Positions 18,216 through 27,519 of a DNA stretch of 64,000 bases are shown one piece after another. Source of the stretch: JBNAVJ01 sp049700455 (GTDB lineage: Bacteria; Bacteroidota; Ignavibacteria; Tepidaquicellales; Tepidaquicellaceae); contig JBNAVJ010000009.1 in assembly GCA_049700455.1 (NCBI GenBank), forward strand, positions 28,839-92,838, in the 5' to 3' direction. A program made the translations under genes and the position numbers. Every line of letters begins with the position of its first letter. The first letter of the stretch is position 1. Under the pieces are notes generated by a model. It made no database searches. It was not told where the DNA came from and saw only the letters and a program-made list of their open reading frames with translations.

Positions 18216-19162
18216 TACAGATCTGTCATTATATATTTCTCATTCAAATAAAAACCACTGCTATAGAGAACATTCTCATCATTAACAAAAACTGCATATT
18301 GGAATCCATCACGAACACTAAAAGCCGCATACTCCCCTCTATAATTAACAGCCAGAAATCCAACCTGGTATATATGGTCGCGATTTTTGCTTGATAACAA
18401 GTTCAATTTATGCACTCTTTCACATGCTATTCTACAAGCCTCTAAAGGGGATTTACCATTTCTCATAAGTTCAACTATTAAAAAGCTACCACATGCCCTA
18501 ATACATTCTTCTCCTCTCCCTGTTGCAACAGCTGCACCAACTTCACCATCAACGTATAAACCTGAGCCTATTATCGGAGAATCTCCAACCCTACCGTGTA
18601 ATTTCCATGCCATACCACTCGTGGTACAAGCTGCTGCCAGATGGCCTTCAGAATCCAGAGCTATCATTCCAATTGTATCGTGGTTTTCTACATTGTTCTT
18701 AGTTTTATGGAGTTTAAACTCCTCAGTGTGTATTTCTTCTGCTTTAGTAGAATTTGATTTTTTCCATTCCCAAAATCGCCTGATTGAGTTTTCAGTCAAT
18801 AAACTTTGAGGTTTAAAACCATTCTGCAATGCAAATTCATAAGCCCCATCACCAGCCAGTATAGTATGCTCAGTATCTTCCAATATTAGTCGGGCAAGAA
18901 GAATTGGATTTTTTATATTTTCAATACAAATTACAGAACCTATGCGTGCTTTCCAGTCCATTATTGCAGCATCCAGAGTTACCCTCCCTTGACAATCAGG
19001 TAGCCCACCAAACCCAACACTCAAAACATTAGGATCATCCTCAGCAACTTTTACTCCCTGTTCCACTGCATCTAAAGCATTACCTCCATTTTTCAAAATC
19101 TTATATGCTACTTCATTAGCAGGAATACCATGTTTCCAGGTAGATATTACAAGCGGTTTCAT
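18215..19162 (-). CDS. N4-(beta-N-acetylglucosaminyl)-L-asparaginase / isoaspartyl peptidase family
   Basis: Ntn-hydrolase of family T2, 315 aa. The precursor should cleave itself between Asp162 and Thr163 (ENHDTIGMIAL), freeing Thr163 as nucleophile. GNALDAVEQGVKVAEDDPNVLSVG, LDAAIMDWKARIGSV and GAAVATGRGEECIR are the family's binding motifs and match the glycosylasparaginase branch better than plant-type asparaginases. There is no signal peptide, so it would act in the cytoplasm on asparaginyl or isoaspartyl compounds. Its start overlaps ispD by 4 bases. Confidence 0.87.
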   Translation of the reverse strand: MKPLVISTWKHGIPANEVAYKILKNGGNALDAVEQGVKVAEDDPNVLSVGFGGLPDCQGRVTLDAAIMDWKARIGSVICIENIKNPILLARLILEDTEHTILAGDGAYEFALQNGFKPQSLLTENSIRRFWEWKKSNSTKAEEIHTEEFKLHKTKNNVENHDTIGMIALDSEGHLAAACTTSGMAWKLHGRVGDSPIIGSGLYVDGEVGAAVATGRGEECIRACGSFLIVELMRNGKSPLEACRIACERVHKLNLLSSKNRDHIYQVGFLAVNYRGEYAAFSVRDGFQYAVFVNDENVLYSSGFYLNEKYIMTDL

Positions 19163-19848
19163 ATCTTATGTGCCATTATTAACCTAATAAAATGAATATC
19201 CTGTTTGGTTGTAACTTTAATGTTTTGCAAACACCCTTCAATAACCATAACTTTCCCACCTATTGTTTCAACAATATTTGCTTCATCTGTAGCAACAAAA
19301 AACCTTTTCTTTAAATATCCAAAGGATTTAGATAATATTCCATACGAAAAGATCTGAGGAGTTTGTATTGCCCTTATAAAATCTCTTGGTAACGTTCTTT
19401 CAACAAAATTATGTTTATTTATTTTTTTCAATGTGTCAGAAACAGGTACTCCCGGCACAACACAATTATAACGTCGGGATGCTTGCATAAGCCTTTGCAG
19501 TAAATCTGAAGGAACAAAAGGTCTTACCGCATCATGTATAATAACCCTATCACCTGAAACAGCATTAAGCTGACAAAATGCATTATATACTGAATCCTGT
19601 CGTAACTGTCCACCCTCAACAAGGTGAATTTCTTTGTTCAAATGTATTTGTTCAACTATTCTCTTAATCCTGTCAAAATAACTCTTATGAGTTGCTATTA
19701 CAACCTTCTCAATCTCTGAAACATTAACAAAATTTTCCAGTGTATAAGCTAATAGTGCCTTACCTTTTACTTTATAAAACTGCTTTGGATATCTCTCCCC
19801 AAACCTTCTACCTATACCTGCAGCGGGAATTATCAAAAAATATTTCAT
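19159..19848 (-). CDS. ispD: 2-C-methyl-D-erythritol 4-phosphate cytidylyltransferase IspD
   Basis: Third step of the non-mevalonate isoprenoid pathway: MEP plus CTP gives CDP-ME. 229 aa, usual length. The nucleotide-binding start is IIPAAGIGRRFGERYPKQFYKV; later come GGQLRQDSVYNAF, VIIHDAVRPFVPSDLL, GVPVSDTLKKI and TLPRDFIRAIQTPQIF, with ATDEANIVE before the end. queA lies 18 bases upstream and the asparaginase overlaps its stop. Confidence 0.94.
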   Translation of the reverse strand: MKYFLIIPAAGIGRRFGERYPKQFYKVKGKALLAYTLENFVNVSEIEKVVIATHKSYFDRIKRIVEQIHLNKEIHLVEGGQLRQDSVYNAFCQLNAVSGDRVIIHDAVRPFVPSDLLQRLMQASRRYNCVVPGVPVSDTLKKINKHNFVERTLPRDFIRAIQTPQIFSYGILSKSFGYLKKRFFVATDEANIVETIGGKVMVIEGCLQNIKVTTKQDIHFIRLIMAHKI

Positions 19849-19866
19849 TAAAACGATAGTGGATAA

Positions 19867-20901
19867 TTAAATAATTAACATTGCATCACCATATACAAGA
19901 AATTTGAATTTTTCCTTCACCGCTTTTCTATACGCTTTCAGAATCAAATCTCTTTCTGCCATAGAACAAGCCAACATCAACATTGTACTCTGGGGCATAT
20001 GAAAATTAGTAACAAGTTTGTGTACAATTGATATAGTATGAGGTGGATGAATAAATCTGTCGGTCCATCCTTTGTGTGGTCTTACATATTTTCCCGTTAT
20101 AACACTCGATTCAAGAGCTCTAACTACAGATGAACCAACTGCAATAACCTTCTTCCGTTTATCAATTGCTTCGTTTATAATATCAGTATTTTCCTTTGTT
20201 ATCTCATAATATTCAGAATCCATACGGTGCTTTGACAAATCTTCCACTTCAACCAATCTATATAAACCCAGTCCAAGATGTAATGTAATATATGCAATTT
20301 TTATCCCCTTCTTCTGTATCTTTTTAAGTAATTCTTTGGTAAAGTGAAGACCTGCGGCTGGTGCTGCAACTGAACCAACATTTTTAGCAAACACTGTTTG
20401 ATAATATTCCTTATCTTTTTCAGTAGGTTCTCGCTTTATATAGGCTGGGAGAGGAGTTTTACCATATTTCTCTATTATCTTATCAAAATCGTGAAGAACG
20501 TTGAATCTAACAATGCGTCCACGTGAAGTGGTATTATCGATTATTTCACAATAAAGATTTTTTGTAAAAAATATTTTATTCCCAATACGCACTTTTCTTG
20601 CTGGATCAACAATTACATCCCATATATTTTCCTCTGTAGCAATCTGTCTCAACAAGAAAACCTCAATTTTAGCTTTAGTTTTTTCTTTAGTCCCAAACAT
20701 TCTGGCTGGAAATACTTTAGTATCATTCAAAACAAGAACGTCACCAGCATCCATATAATTTATTATATTAGAAAACTTTGTCTTGGTTACTTCATAAGTA
20801 GCTCTGTTTACCACCATTAATTTACAACTATCGCGAGGAATCTTAGGGTGTTGGGCAATTAAATTCTTAGGAAATGGGATATTAAATTCAGATAGTTTCA
20901 T
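19867..20901 (-). CDS. queA: S-adenosylmethionine:tRNA ribosyltransferase-isomerase QueA
   Basis: Builds epoxyqueuosine in the anticodon wobble position of tRNA from SAM. 344 aa. Diagnostic stretches are the start LSEFNIPFPKNLIAQHP and RDSCKLMVV, VLVLNDTKVFPARMFG, RGRIVRF, TPLPAYIKREP, AAPAAGLHFTKELL, ITLHLGLGLYRLVEVEDL, and the final LVTNFHMPQSTMLMLACSMA. An in-frame GTG lies directly before the ATG at 20901; I prefer the ATG. It is the first gene of the operon with ispD. Confidence 0.94.
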   Translation of the reverse strand: MKLSEFNIPFPKNLIAQHPKIPRDSCKLMVVNRATYEVTKTKFSNIINYMDAGDVLVLNDTKVFPARMFGTKEKTKAKIEVFLLRQIATEENIWDVIVDPARKVRIGNKIFFTKNLYCEIIDNTTSRGRIVRFNVLHDFDKIIEKYGKTPLPAYIKREPTEKDKEYYQTVFAKNVGSVAAPAAGLHFTKELLKKIQKKGIKIAYITLHLGLGLYRLVEVEDLSKHRMDSEYYEITKENTDIINEAIDKRKKVIAVGSSVVRALESSVITGKYVRPHKGWTDRFIHPPHTISIVHKLVTNFHMPQSTMLMLACSMAERDLILKAYRKAVKEKFKFLVYGDAMLII

Positions 20902-21146
20902 CACTTTATTTTTGATTTAGAATGAATTTATACTTTCTGAGAACATAATTAAGAAAGTGAATATAATATTTATTTTTACCTAATACAATGATTTTTTCCG
21001 TCCCCACCGATACTGATTATAATGCGAATACCAATCTAACATTTTGTTTTTATAATAACTTAATGCCATAAATTCAAGGTATACTAATTTATGGAGTAAA
21101 TTTTGTATTGCTACTTTTAAAGAATTTTAACAAATTATAAGTTTAC

Positions 21147-21815
21147 ATGTATATAGTAACTATTGATGGAGCATCTGGGACAGGAAAGAGTATGACAGCT
21201 TTTTATTTAGCTAAAAAGCTGTCGTTTCAATACATTGATAGCGGAGCATTTTACAGAGCTTTAACTTTATTAGCTCTTGAAAGAAATATTGCTTTTGATA
21301 ACATACCTCAAATTGTAGGTTTGCTGCGCAATATTGACTTAACTTATGAAGATGATAGGATACTTCTTAAAGGACGGGATATTTCTAATGATATAAGAAC
21401 TCTTGAAGTTACAACCAAGGTAAGCAATGTGAGTGTTATTCCTGCTATACGCAAAGAAATTAATGCCAAGCTAAGATTGAAAGCTTCTGGGGGGAATTTG
21501 GTAATTGATGGTAAAGATATGGGGCTGAGTGTATTTCCGGAGGCACAATTTAAGTTTTATCTTTTATGCGATATGTCAACAAGGATAGCAAGAAGACAGC
21601 AGGAATTTTTGGACGCGGGCTACAACATAGCTCCGGAACGGATTAAATTGGAATTAGAAAAACGCGATGAATACGATCGAAATATTTTTGGAGCTTTTAT
21701 TTTAAAAGCACCGGATGCAATTGAAATTGACACTACTCATATGATTGTTGAAGAACAGGTAGGAATAATGTACCGACACATTACTGAAAAAATTAATCCA
21801 GTTTTATTAACATAA
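21147..21815 (+). CDS. cmk: Cytidylate kinase
   Basis: Phosphorylates CMP and dCMP to the diphosphates. 222 aa. The P-loop is TIDGASGTGKSMTAFYLAKKL, followed by YIDSGAFYRALTLLALE (the family's D(S/T)GA.YR motif). GKDMGLSVFPEAQFKFYL stands where GRDIGTVVFPDA is usual, and the lid region has ARRQQEF and DEYDRNIFGAFILKAPDAI. Position just before rpsA is the classical cmk-rpsA arrangement. The 242 bases upstream (20905-21146) are AT-rich; apart from short palindromic bits I see no gene or clear promoter in them. Confidence 0.9.
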   Translation: MYIVTIDGASGTGKSMTAFYLAKKLSFQYIDSGAFYRALTLLALERNIAFDNIPQIVGLLRNIDLTYEDDRILLKGRDISNDIRTLEVTTKVSNVSVIPAIRKEINAKLRLKASGGNLVIDGKDMGLSVFPEAQFKFYLLCDMSTRIARRQQEFLDAGYNIAPERIKLELEKRDEYDRNIFGAFILKAPDAIEIDTTHMIVEEQVGIMYRHITEKINPVLLT

Positions 21816-21835
21816 AAATATTTTGTTAAACTAAA

Positions 21836-21867
21836 CTCTAAAATTTTACCGGTTAGAAATTTTAGAG
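21836..21867 (+). promoter_or_regulatory. Stem-loop in the rpsA leader
   Basis: A perfect 11-base-pair inverted repeat (CTCTAAAATTT with AAATTTTAGAG) encloses a 10-base loop containing ACCGGT. It sits between the cmk stop and the rpsA ATG, ending 25 bases before the start. No T-run follows, so it is not a simple terminator. S1 is known in E. coli to repress translation of its own mRNA through leader hairpins; the same use here is an inference. Confidence 0.6.
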
Positions 21868-21892
21868 AATCAAATTAGCCGGAGATAAAACA

Positions 21893-23761
21893 ATGACTGA
21901 TTTCGAAAAAACACAACAACAAAACATTAATGTTTTACAAGAAGACACTGATAAAACATCAATGCGCTTTTTAACTTCTGATTACAATGATGAAGAACGT
22001 AATGAGATGTTAAAACTTTACGAGAAAACTTTTAACGTTATTAAAGAGAATGAAGTAGTAAAAGGGAAAATTGTTGCAATTCATGGCGATGATGTCCTGA
22101 TAGATATTGGTTCAAAGTCTGACGGGAGAGTGTCGGTAAACGAATTCTCCAACCCTGATGAACTTGCGGTTGGTAATGAAATAGAAGTATTTCTTGAAAA
22201 AATTGAAGATAAAGAAGGGCAGCTTGTATTATCTAAAAAGAAAGCCGATTCGATTAAGATGTGGGATAAAATTGTTGAGGTCCACAAGAATGGGACTATT
22301 ATTCGGGGCAAGATTCTTAGAAGAATCAAGGGGGGTTATGTTGTAGATGTCGGAGGATTAACAGCATTTCTACCGGGCTCTCAACTTGATACCAAGCCCA
22401 TACGAGACTACGATGAATATGTGGGTAAAACAATGGATTTTAAAGTAATAAAAATTAATGATAAAATTGAAAACATCATTGTTTCCCATAAGGTGATAAT
22501 TGAAGAATCGATGGCAGGACAAAGAGAAGAATTACTTAAGACAATTAAGAAAGGAATGACACTCAAAGCAACTGTAAAAGCAATAACGGATTTTGGAGTG
22601 TTTGTAGATCTTGGGGGATTAGATGGTTTAATTCATATTACAGATCTTTCCTGGGGGAGAATAAATCATCCTACTGATGTTGTTAAGCTTGATGAAACTA
22701 TTGATGTCTACGTGATTGAATTTGACGAAGTTAAGCAAAGGGTTTTTTTAGGACTTAAACAATTACAACCCCACCCGTGGGATAATATTCAGGAAAAATA
22801 TAAGGTTGGAGATAAAGTTGCTGGTAAAGTAGTATCTCTTACCGATTACGGCGCATTCATCGAAATTGAAAAAGGAATTGAGGGACTTATTCACGTCAGT
22901 GAAATGTCCTGGACTCAGCACATTACTAACCCAACTCAGGCTGTAACAATGGGACAATTGGTTGAAGCTCAAATCCTCAATATTGATTATGAAAATAGAA
23001 AACTATCGCTCGGGATGAAGCAGCTTACTCCAAACCCGTGGCAGAATCTTCTTGAAAAATACCCTGTCGGGAGCAAACATAAAGGTAAGGTTTGTAATAT
23101 TCAGCCATTTGGAGTATTTGTAGAACTTGAAGAAAATGTTGATGGTCTGGTTCACATTTCTGATTTATCCTGGACTAAAAAAATACTCAATATTAATGAT
23201 TTCGTAAAACTCGGAGAAGAACTCGAGGTTATTATTTTAGGGATTGATGTTGAAAATCAGAAAATATCGTTGGGGCACAAACAGCTTTTTGAAAACCCCT
23301 GGGATTCACTTGAAGAAAAGTATAAAGTGGGTTTTGTTACCGAATGTAAAATTGTTAAACCGATTGAAAAAGGATTGCTTGTTGAATTACCGGATATCGT
23401 AGACTCATTTATTCCGGCAAGTCAACTTTCCGTACCTCCTGTTAAAAATTTTGGCGAGTACTTTTCACCAGGTAATACCTTAACTGCAAAAGTAATTGAA
23501 TTTGACAAGAACAATAAAAAAATAGTCCTCTCCGTTATAGAATACTTAAAAGATAGAGATCAAGCTGAAATAGATGAGTACATAACAAAATTCAAGTTAC
23601 CAAAGAAATTTACAGTCAAGGATATACAAGAAAAAATGAGGACTTATGAATCAGAACAGATTGATTTCAGGATTGAAGATATCATTGGAGAAGATGTTCC
23701 AGCTATTAACGTTCCTCCAAAACCTGAAGTACAGAAGCAAGAGAATAATACACTAAATTAA
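21893..23761 (+). CDS. rpsA: 30S ribosomal protein S1
   Basis: RNA-binding ribosomal protein that helps mRNA dock on the 30S subunit. 622 aa with six S1 repeats at roughly 55-120, 135-205, 220-290, 305-375, 390-465 and 475-550. Repeats three to five carry the clear GVFVDLGGLDGLIHITDLSW type sequence. An acidic N-terminal arm of about 50 residues and a charged C-terminal tail of about 60 residues flank the repeats; the length resembles S1 of the Bacteroidetes group. The ATG at 21893 has GGAG about 10 bases upstream, and a leader hairpin precedes it. Confidence 0.95.
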   Translation: MTDFEKTQQQNINVLQEDTDKTSMRFLTSDYNDEERNEMLKLYEKTFNVIKENEVVKGKIVAIHGDDVLIDIGSKSDGRVSVNEFSNPDELAVGNEIEVFLEKIEDKEGQLVLSKKKADSIKMWDKIVEVHKNGTIIRGKILRRIKGGYVVDVGGLTAFLPGSQLDTKPIRDYDEYVGKTMDFKVIKINDKIENIIVSHKVIIEESMAGQREELLKTIKKGMTLKATVKAITDFGVFVDLGGLDGLIHITDLSWGRINHPTDVVKLDETIDVYVIEFDEVKQRVFLGLKQLQPHPWDNIQEKYKVGDKVAGKVVSLTDYGAFIEIEKGIEGLIHVSEMSWTQHITNPTQAVTMGQLVEAQILNIDYENRKLSLGMKQLTPNPWQNLLEKYPVGSKHKGKVCNIQPFGVFVELEENVDGLVHISDLSWTKKILNINDFVKLGEELEVIILGIDVENQKISLGHKQLFENPWDSLEEKYKVGFVTECKIVKPIEKGLLVELPDIVDSFIPASQLSVPPVKNFGEYFSPGNTLTAKVIEFDKNNKKIVLSVIEYLKDRDQAEIDEYITKFKLPKKFTVKDIQEKMRTYESEQIDFRIEDIIGEDVPAINVPPKPEVQKQENNTLN

Positions 23762-23785
23762 TACATAGACATAACGTTTAAAAAA

Positions 23786-23812
23786 AGGCCCATAGTTGGG
23801 TCTTTTTTTTTA
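23786..23812 (+). terminator. Rho-independent terminator after rpsA
   Basis: A 7-base-pair stem AGGCCCA/TGGGTCT (one G-T pair) with loop TAGT, followed by a run of nine T. It begins 25 bases after the rpsA stop and closes the cmk-rpsA unit. The next 170 bases before psd are AT-rich with no further structure that I trust. Confidence 0.85.
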
Positions 23813-23988
23813 TAAGAATGGAATATTAAAAAGAAAATTTTTAATTTGTATATTGTTAAATGTTTTAAAAAAGTTAACGTTCTACTAAACTTTGCACAAT
23901 TTTTAAACTATACACAAAAAAGCAACTAATAAAAAATATGTTTTTCTGTTGTTTGCCTCTATGCAAAAGTGAAACTGAAACTTAAGCT

Positions 23989-24663
23989 GTGAAACTTACC
24001 GAGTACGGAAGAACCGAAATAATAAAGGTCTTAGTATTAAGTATATTGATTGATTTCATAGCTTTTCTAATAAGCATATTTGAATTCAAGATTATTCTGT
24101 TACTTGTTTCGCTTATCTTGTTTTCCTTTACTTTATTTTTCTTCAGAGATCCTGAGCGCAAAATAGATAAGACTTTAGACCAAAACTTTGTTTTATCACC
24201 TGCTGATGGCAAAATTGTCCTTCTTGGCAAGGTAACCAATCAATTCAAGAAACTTGATTTTTTCAACCAATATAATGAATTGCTGCAAATAAGTATTTTT
24301 ATGTCCCCATTGAACGTTCATATAAATAGAATCCCTTTCTCGGGGCAGGTTAAGTATATTGAACATAAGAAAGGTAAATTCTTTGCAGCATTCAAAAAGA
24401 ATGCTGGGGAACTAAATGAACAAACACTAATCGGTATAGAAAACGATAGTGGTAAACAAATTATATTCAGACAGGTTGCCGGCTTTCTCGCAAGACGTAT
24501 AGTTTATAATATAAAGACGGGTGATTTTGTAGAGCGAGGCTCACGATTTGGCATGATAAAATTTGGCTCACGTGTAGATATTTTCTTAAGTCCTGATGCT
24601 AAACTTTTAATTAAGTTAAATAATTCAGTTCTCAGCGGGTTGACACCTATAGCAATAATATAA
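23989..24663 (+). CDS. psd: Phosphatidylserine decarboxylase, archaeal/short type (Psd)
   Basis: Pyruvoyl enzyme that turns phosphatidylserine into phosphatidylethanolamine. 224 aa, the short class. Two hydrophobic helices at about 12-52 anchor it to the membrane. FFRDPERK, VLSPADGKIVLLG and IFMSPLNVHINRIPFSGQV are the core motifs, and MIKFGSRVDIF contains the Gly-Ser pair where the precursor cuts itself to form the pyruvoyl group. The start is GTG at 23989. pssA follows after 2 bases, so the two steps of PE synthesis are in one operon. Confidence 0.93.
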   Translation: MKLTEYGRTEIIKVLVLSILIDFIAFLISIFEFKIILLLVSLILFSFTLFFFRDPERKIDKTLDQNFVLSPADGKIVLLGKVTNQFKKLDFFNQYNELLQISIFMSPLNVHINRIPFSGQVKYIEHKKGKFFAAFKKNAGELNEQTLIGIENDSGKQIIFRQVAGFLARRIVYNIKTGDFVERGSRFGMIKFGSRVDIFLSPDAKLLIKLNNSVLSGLTPIAII

Positions 24664-24665
24664 AA

Positions 24666-25394
24666 ATGTCTGTTTCAAGAAAATTTATTCCGAGTTTATT
24701 TACAATATTAAATGCTTTTGCAGGTTTTCTATCCATTATTAACACAACAAGTGAGAATTTTGAAACAGCCTGTTGGTTTATTGTTTATGCTGGTATTTTT
24801 GATATACTTGATGGCATAATTGCAAGACTCACCAAGTCCACAAGCGATTTTGGAGTCGAACTTGATTCATTAGCTGATGTAATTTCTTTTGGTGTAGCTC
24901 CTTCATTTTTGTTATATACAATTCATTTTAAAAATTTTGATGCCCCCGGCATAGTTATTTCATCTCTTATATTAATTTTTGCTGCAATACGATTAGCTCG
25001 TTTTAATATTTCTCTTGTGGGATTCGACAAAGAAAAATTTACTGGAGTTCCAACACCAATGACAGCTTTAACCATTGTTTCATATTTGCTTTACTATCAC
25101 GAAAAGATACTTTCACATCAGGCAAGTAATAATATAATATTTTTACTTTCTATAGGGCTTCCCTTATTAATGGTTAGCAAATTTAAATATCCAGCCTTCC
25201 CAAAAATCTCAGCTAAAGTTTTAAAACAGAAACCTGTCCTCTCAGCATTAATAATTATCTCTGCAGTAGCAATAATAGCAACAAAAGGAGTAGCAGCTTT
25301 TCCTTTATTCGTAGGGTATTCTTGCTGGGGAATAATTATCTATATTTATAACTTATTTGCTCCTAAAAAATCTAAATTTAAGAAGGCTAAATAA
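24666..25394 (+). CDS. pssA: CDP-diacylglycerol--serine O-phosphatidyltransferase
   Basis: Integral membrane enzyme making phosphatidylserine from CDP-diacylglycerol and serine. 242 aa with about seven or eight hydrophobic segments. The CDP-alcohol phosphotransferase motif is complete: D49-G50, A53-R54, G63, D67 and D71 in DILDGIIARLTKSTSDFG and the following residues. It supplies the substrate of Psd, encoded 2 bases upstream. Its last 8 bases overlap the end of the convergent cysteine desulfurase gene. Confidence 0.94.
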   Translation: MSVSRKFIPSLFTILNAFAGFLSIINTTSENFETACWFIVYAGIFDILDGIIARLTKSTSDFGVELDSLADVISFGVAPSFLLYTIHFKNFDAPGIVISSLILIFAAIRLARFNISLVGFDKEKFTGVPTPMTALTIVSYLLYYHEKILSHQASNNIIFLLSIGLPLLMVSKFKYPAFPKISAKVLKQKPVLSALIIISAVAIIATKGVAAFPLFVGYSCWGIIIYIYNLFAPKKSKFKKAK

Positions 25395-26523
25395 CAATTT
25401 CCTTCAGGACTTTTATAAACTTATCTATATCTTCTTTTTTATTCCATTTGTGAAATGAGACTCTTAAAGAAGATTTTGCCTGAAATTCACCTAGTCCCAT
25501 TTCAATAAGCACCCTTGAGGGTTTAATAGAACCAGAACTACAGGCTGAACCACTCGAAACTGCAATACCTTGCAAATCAAGTTTAATCAATAACATTTCT
25601 CCTATGGATAGCAGGTCATTTGAATTTATTGAAAAATTTACAATATTTGGTAAAGACTTATCTATTCTTGTGTTGATAGATACAAAATCAAGTTCATTTA
25701 ACCGTTCAATTAAATAGCTTTTAAGTATTTGATAATGCCTTATATCTTCTTCAAGTTCCTGACTAAGAATTTCAATCGCCGTGGCAAGTCCCACTATACC
25801 GGGCAGATTTTCTGTTCCCCCTCTCATATTTCTTTCCTGACTTCCACCGTGCATATATTTATCTATTTTCACTCGTTCATTTATATACAAAACACCAATA
25901 CCCTTGGGAGCATATATTTTATGGCCGGAAACAGTAGCGAAATCAACTTCAAGAGCTTCAAGATTTATCGGAACTTTACCGATTGATTGCGTTGTATCAC
26001 TGTGAATATAGACGCTATCTGGAAGTTTCTGTTTTAATAAACCTATATCGTTTATATTACCAGTTTCATTATTAGAATGCATTACTGAAACAAGGAGAGT
26101 GTTTTCATCACAAGCCTTTATAACTTTTTCAACAGAAATAATTCCCTCTTCAGGTTTAATAAATTCAGTTTCAACACCGAATCTATCACTCAGATACATT
26201 ACGGTTTCATATACAGAAGGGTGTTCAATTGTGGTTGTTACAATCTTCTTATTTCGTTTATTAAAGTTAGTAAAAACCAAACTCTTGATAGCAAAATTGT
26301 TATTTTCCGTTCCTCCGCTCGTAAAAAATAACTCTTTTGGCTTACATTTTAAAAACGCTGCAAGTTTTTCTCTGCATTCTTCCAGAACAACTTTAAGATC
26401 CTTGCCAAAACTGTGAACTGAACTTGGGTTTCCATATTTAACCTTTATATACGGAAGCATTGCTTCCAAAACTCTTGGATCTAAAGGGGTAGAAGCTGCA
26501 GCATCAAGATAAATTCTTTTCAT
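25387..26523 (-). CDS. Cysteine desulfurase (NifS/IscS family)
   Basis: PLP enzyme that takes sulfur from cysteine for Fe-S clusters or tRNA thiolation. 378 aa. Seen: LDAAASTPLDPRV, the TSGGTENNNFAI phosphate-binding loop, HPSV around H101, IHSDTTQSIGK, PLP lysine K202 in SGHKIYAPKGIG, and catalytic C328 in SSGSACSSGS, which with its short loop places it in group I (NifS/IscS). No iscU or other scaffold is adjacent. With the many Fe-S subunits of the hydrogenase locus the cell must make clusters heavily, but no direct link is shown. Confidence 0.9.
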   Translation of the reverse strand: MKRIYLDAAASTPLDPRVLEAMLPYIKVKYGNPSSVHSFGKDLKVVLEECREKLAAFLKCKPKELFFTSGGTENNNFAIKSLVFTNFNKRNKKIVTTTIEHPSVYETVMYLSDRFGVETEFIKPEEGIISVEKVIKACDENTLLVSVMHSNNETGNINDIGLLKQKLPDSVYIHSDTTQSIGKVPINLEALEVDFATVSGHKIYAPKGIGVLYINERVKIDKYMHGGSQERNMRGGTENLPGIVGLATAIEILSQELEEDIRHYQILKSYLIERLNELDFVSINTRIDKSLPNIVNFSINSNDLLSIGEMLLIKLDLQGIAVSSGSACSSGSIKPSRVLIEMGLGEFQAKSSLRVSFHKWNKKEDIDKFIKVLKEIVI

Positions 26524-26595
26524 TGTTATTTAAACTTTTGTTTTAATATACTTAAAATGAAGTTTTATTTTTATATATTTTAGTAATACTTTATA

Positions 26596-27162
26596 ATGAA
26601 AAAGGATATTGTTTTAGTTCCCAACTTAATTTCTGTTTTTAGATTTGTATTAATACCTTTTATAGCATTTTTTCTCATTCGTTACCCACAGGAGACAGCT
26701 ATAATATCACTGTTTCTGATACTTTCCTTTTTAAGTGACATACTTGATGGGTGGGTAGCACGTAAATTTAATATGGTTTCAGAACTTGGGAAAATTATTG
26801 ACCCTCTTGCAGATAAACTTACTATAATGGTTATTACAACAATTTTATTTTTGGACAACAGAATCCCCGTCTGGTTCTTTCTTGTTGTAATATTACGGGA
26901 TTTATTAATTCTATTGTTTGGGGTAATTTTAAGAAAAACGAAGGGAATAACCCTGATGTCCAATTACCCTGGCAAAATTGCTGTTCTTGGCATTGGAATA
27001 ATTCTATTATTAACAATAGTTAATGGGAAAAATTATGAACTTTTATTTAATATAGTAAGTTTACTATATTACTTGGTGACCGTTTTGATTTTATACTCGT
27101 CACTATTATATTTTTTGAGATTTTTGGAAACTATAAGGAGAACGTCAAATGGACAACATTGA
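26596..27162 (+). CDS. pgsA: CDP-diacylglycerol--glycerol-3-phosphate 3-phosphatidyltransferase
   Basis: Membrane enzyme for the committed step of phosphatidylglycerol synthesis. 188 aa with about five hydrophobic helices. The CDP-alcohol phosphotransferase motif is complete: D51-G52, A55-R56, G65, D69 and D73 (SDILDGWVARKFNMVSELG onward). The N-terminal VPNLISVFRFVLIP is typical of PgsA. With psd and pssA nearby, the window holds the core of phospholipid headgroup synthesis. The next gene starts 14 bases before its stop. Confidence 0.9.
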   Translation: MKKDIVLVPNLISVFRFVLIPFIAFFLIRYPQETAIISLFLILSFLSDILDGWVARKFNMVSELGKIIDPLADKLTIMVITTILFLDNRIPVWFFLVVILRDLLILLFGVILRKTKGITLMSNYPGKIAVLGIGIILLLTIVNGKNYELLFNIVSLLYYLVTVLILYSSLLYFLRFLETIRRTSNGQH

Positions 27163-27499
27163 AGAAAAAACTTTAAAACCTAAACCTGAACGTGTTAGGA
27201 CATTGACAAGAAAAGATATAGAACAATTGATGGATGAAAAACTTGCAGGAAAACGACTTACTAAAAAGATTCTTGTAGATACACTCTTTGAATCCCTGCG
27301 CGAACTTTTAATGACTGCTAATCCATTAATTAGAATTGAAATTAGAGACTTTGGGGTCTTTGAAATAAAAAAGACCAAACCAAAACCTAAAGCTCGTAAT
27401 CTCAAAACAGGAGAATTTGTTTATGTCCCAGGGAGACGAAAGATACATTTTAAACCTGGTAAGATTCTTAAAAATTTCTTGAAACAACAAACTTTTTAA
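27149..27499 (+). CDS. HU/IHF-family DNA-binding protein
   Basis: Histone-like DNA-bending protein, 116 aa, longer than the usual 90-95 because of a lysine-rich N-terminal extension of about 20 residues (EEKTLKPKPERVRT). The fold follows: LTRKDIEQLMDEKL, VDTLFESLRELL, and the arm region IRDFGVFEIKKTKPKPKARNLKTGE...VPGRRKIHFKPGKIL. In the arm the usual RxGRNPxTG is KPKARNLKTG, so the proline that intercalates DNA is missing from its normal place. The ATG at 27149 is set by an AAGGAG ribosome site 8 bases upstream and lies inside the end of pgsA. Confidence 0.85.
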   Translation: MDNIEEKTLKPKPERVRTLTRKDIEQLMDEKLAGKRLTKKILVDTLFESLRELLMTANPLIRIEIRDFGVFEIKKTKPKPKARNLKTGEFVYVPGRRKIHFKPGKILKNFLKQQTF

Positions 27500-27519
27500 A
27501 AACTGAAATTTTAGTTCTT

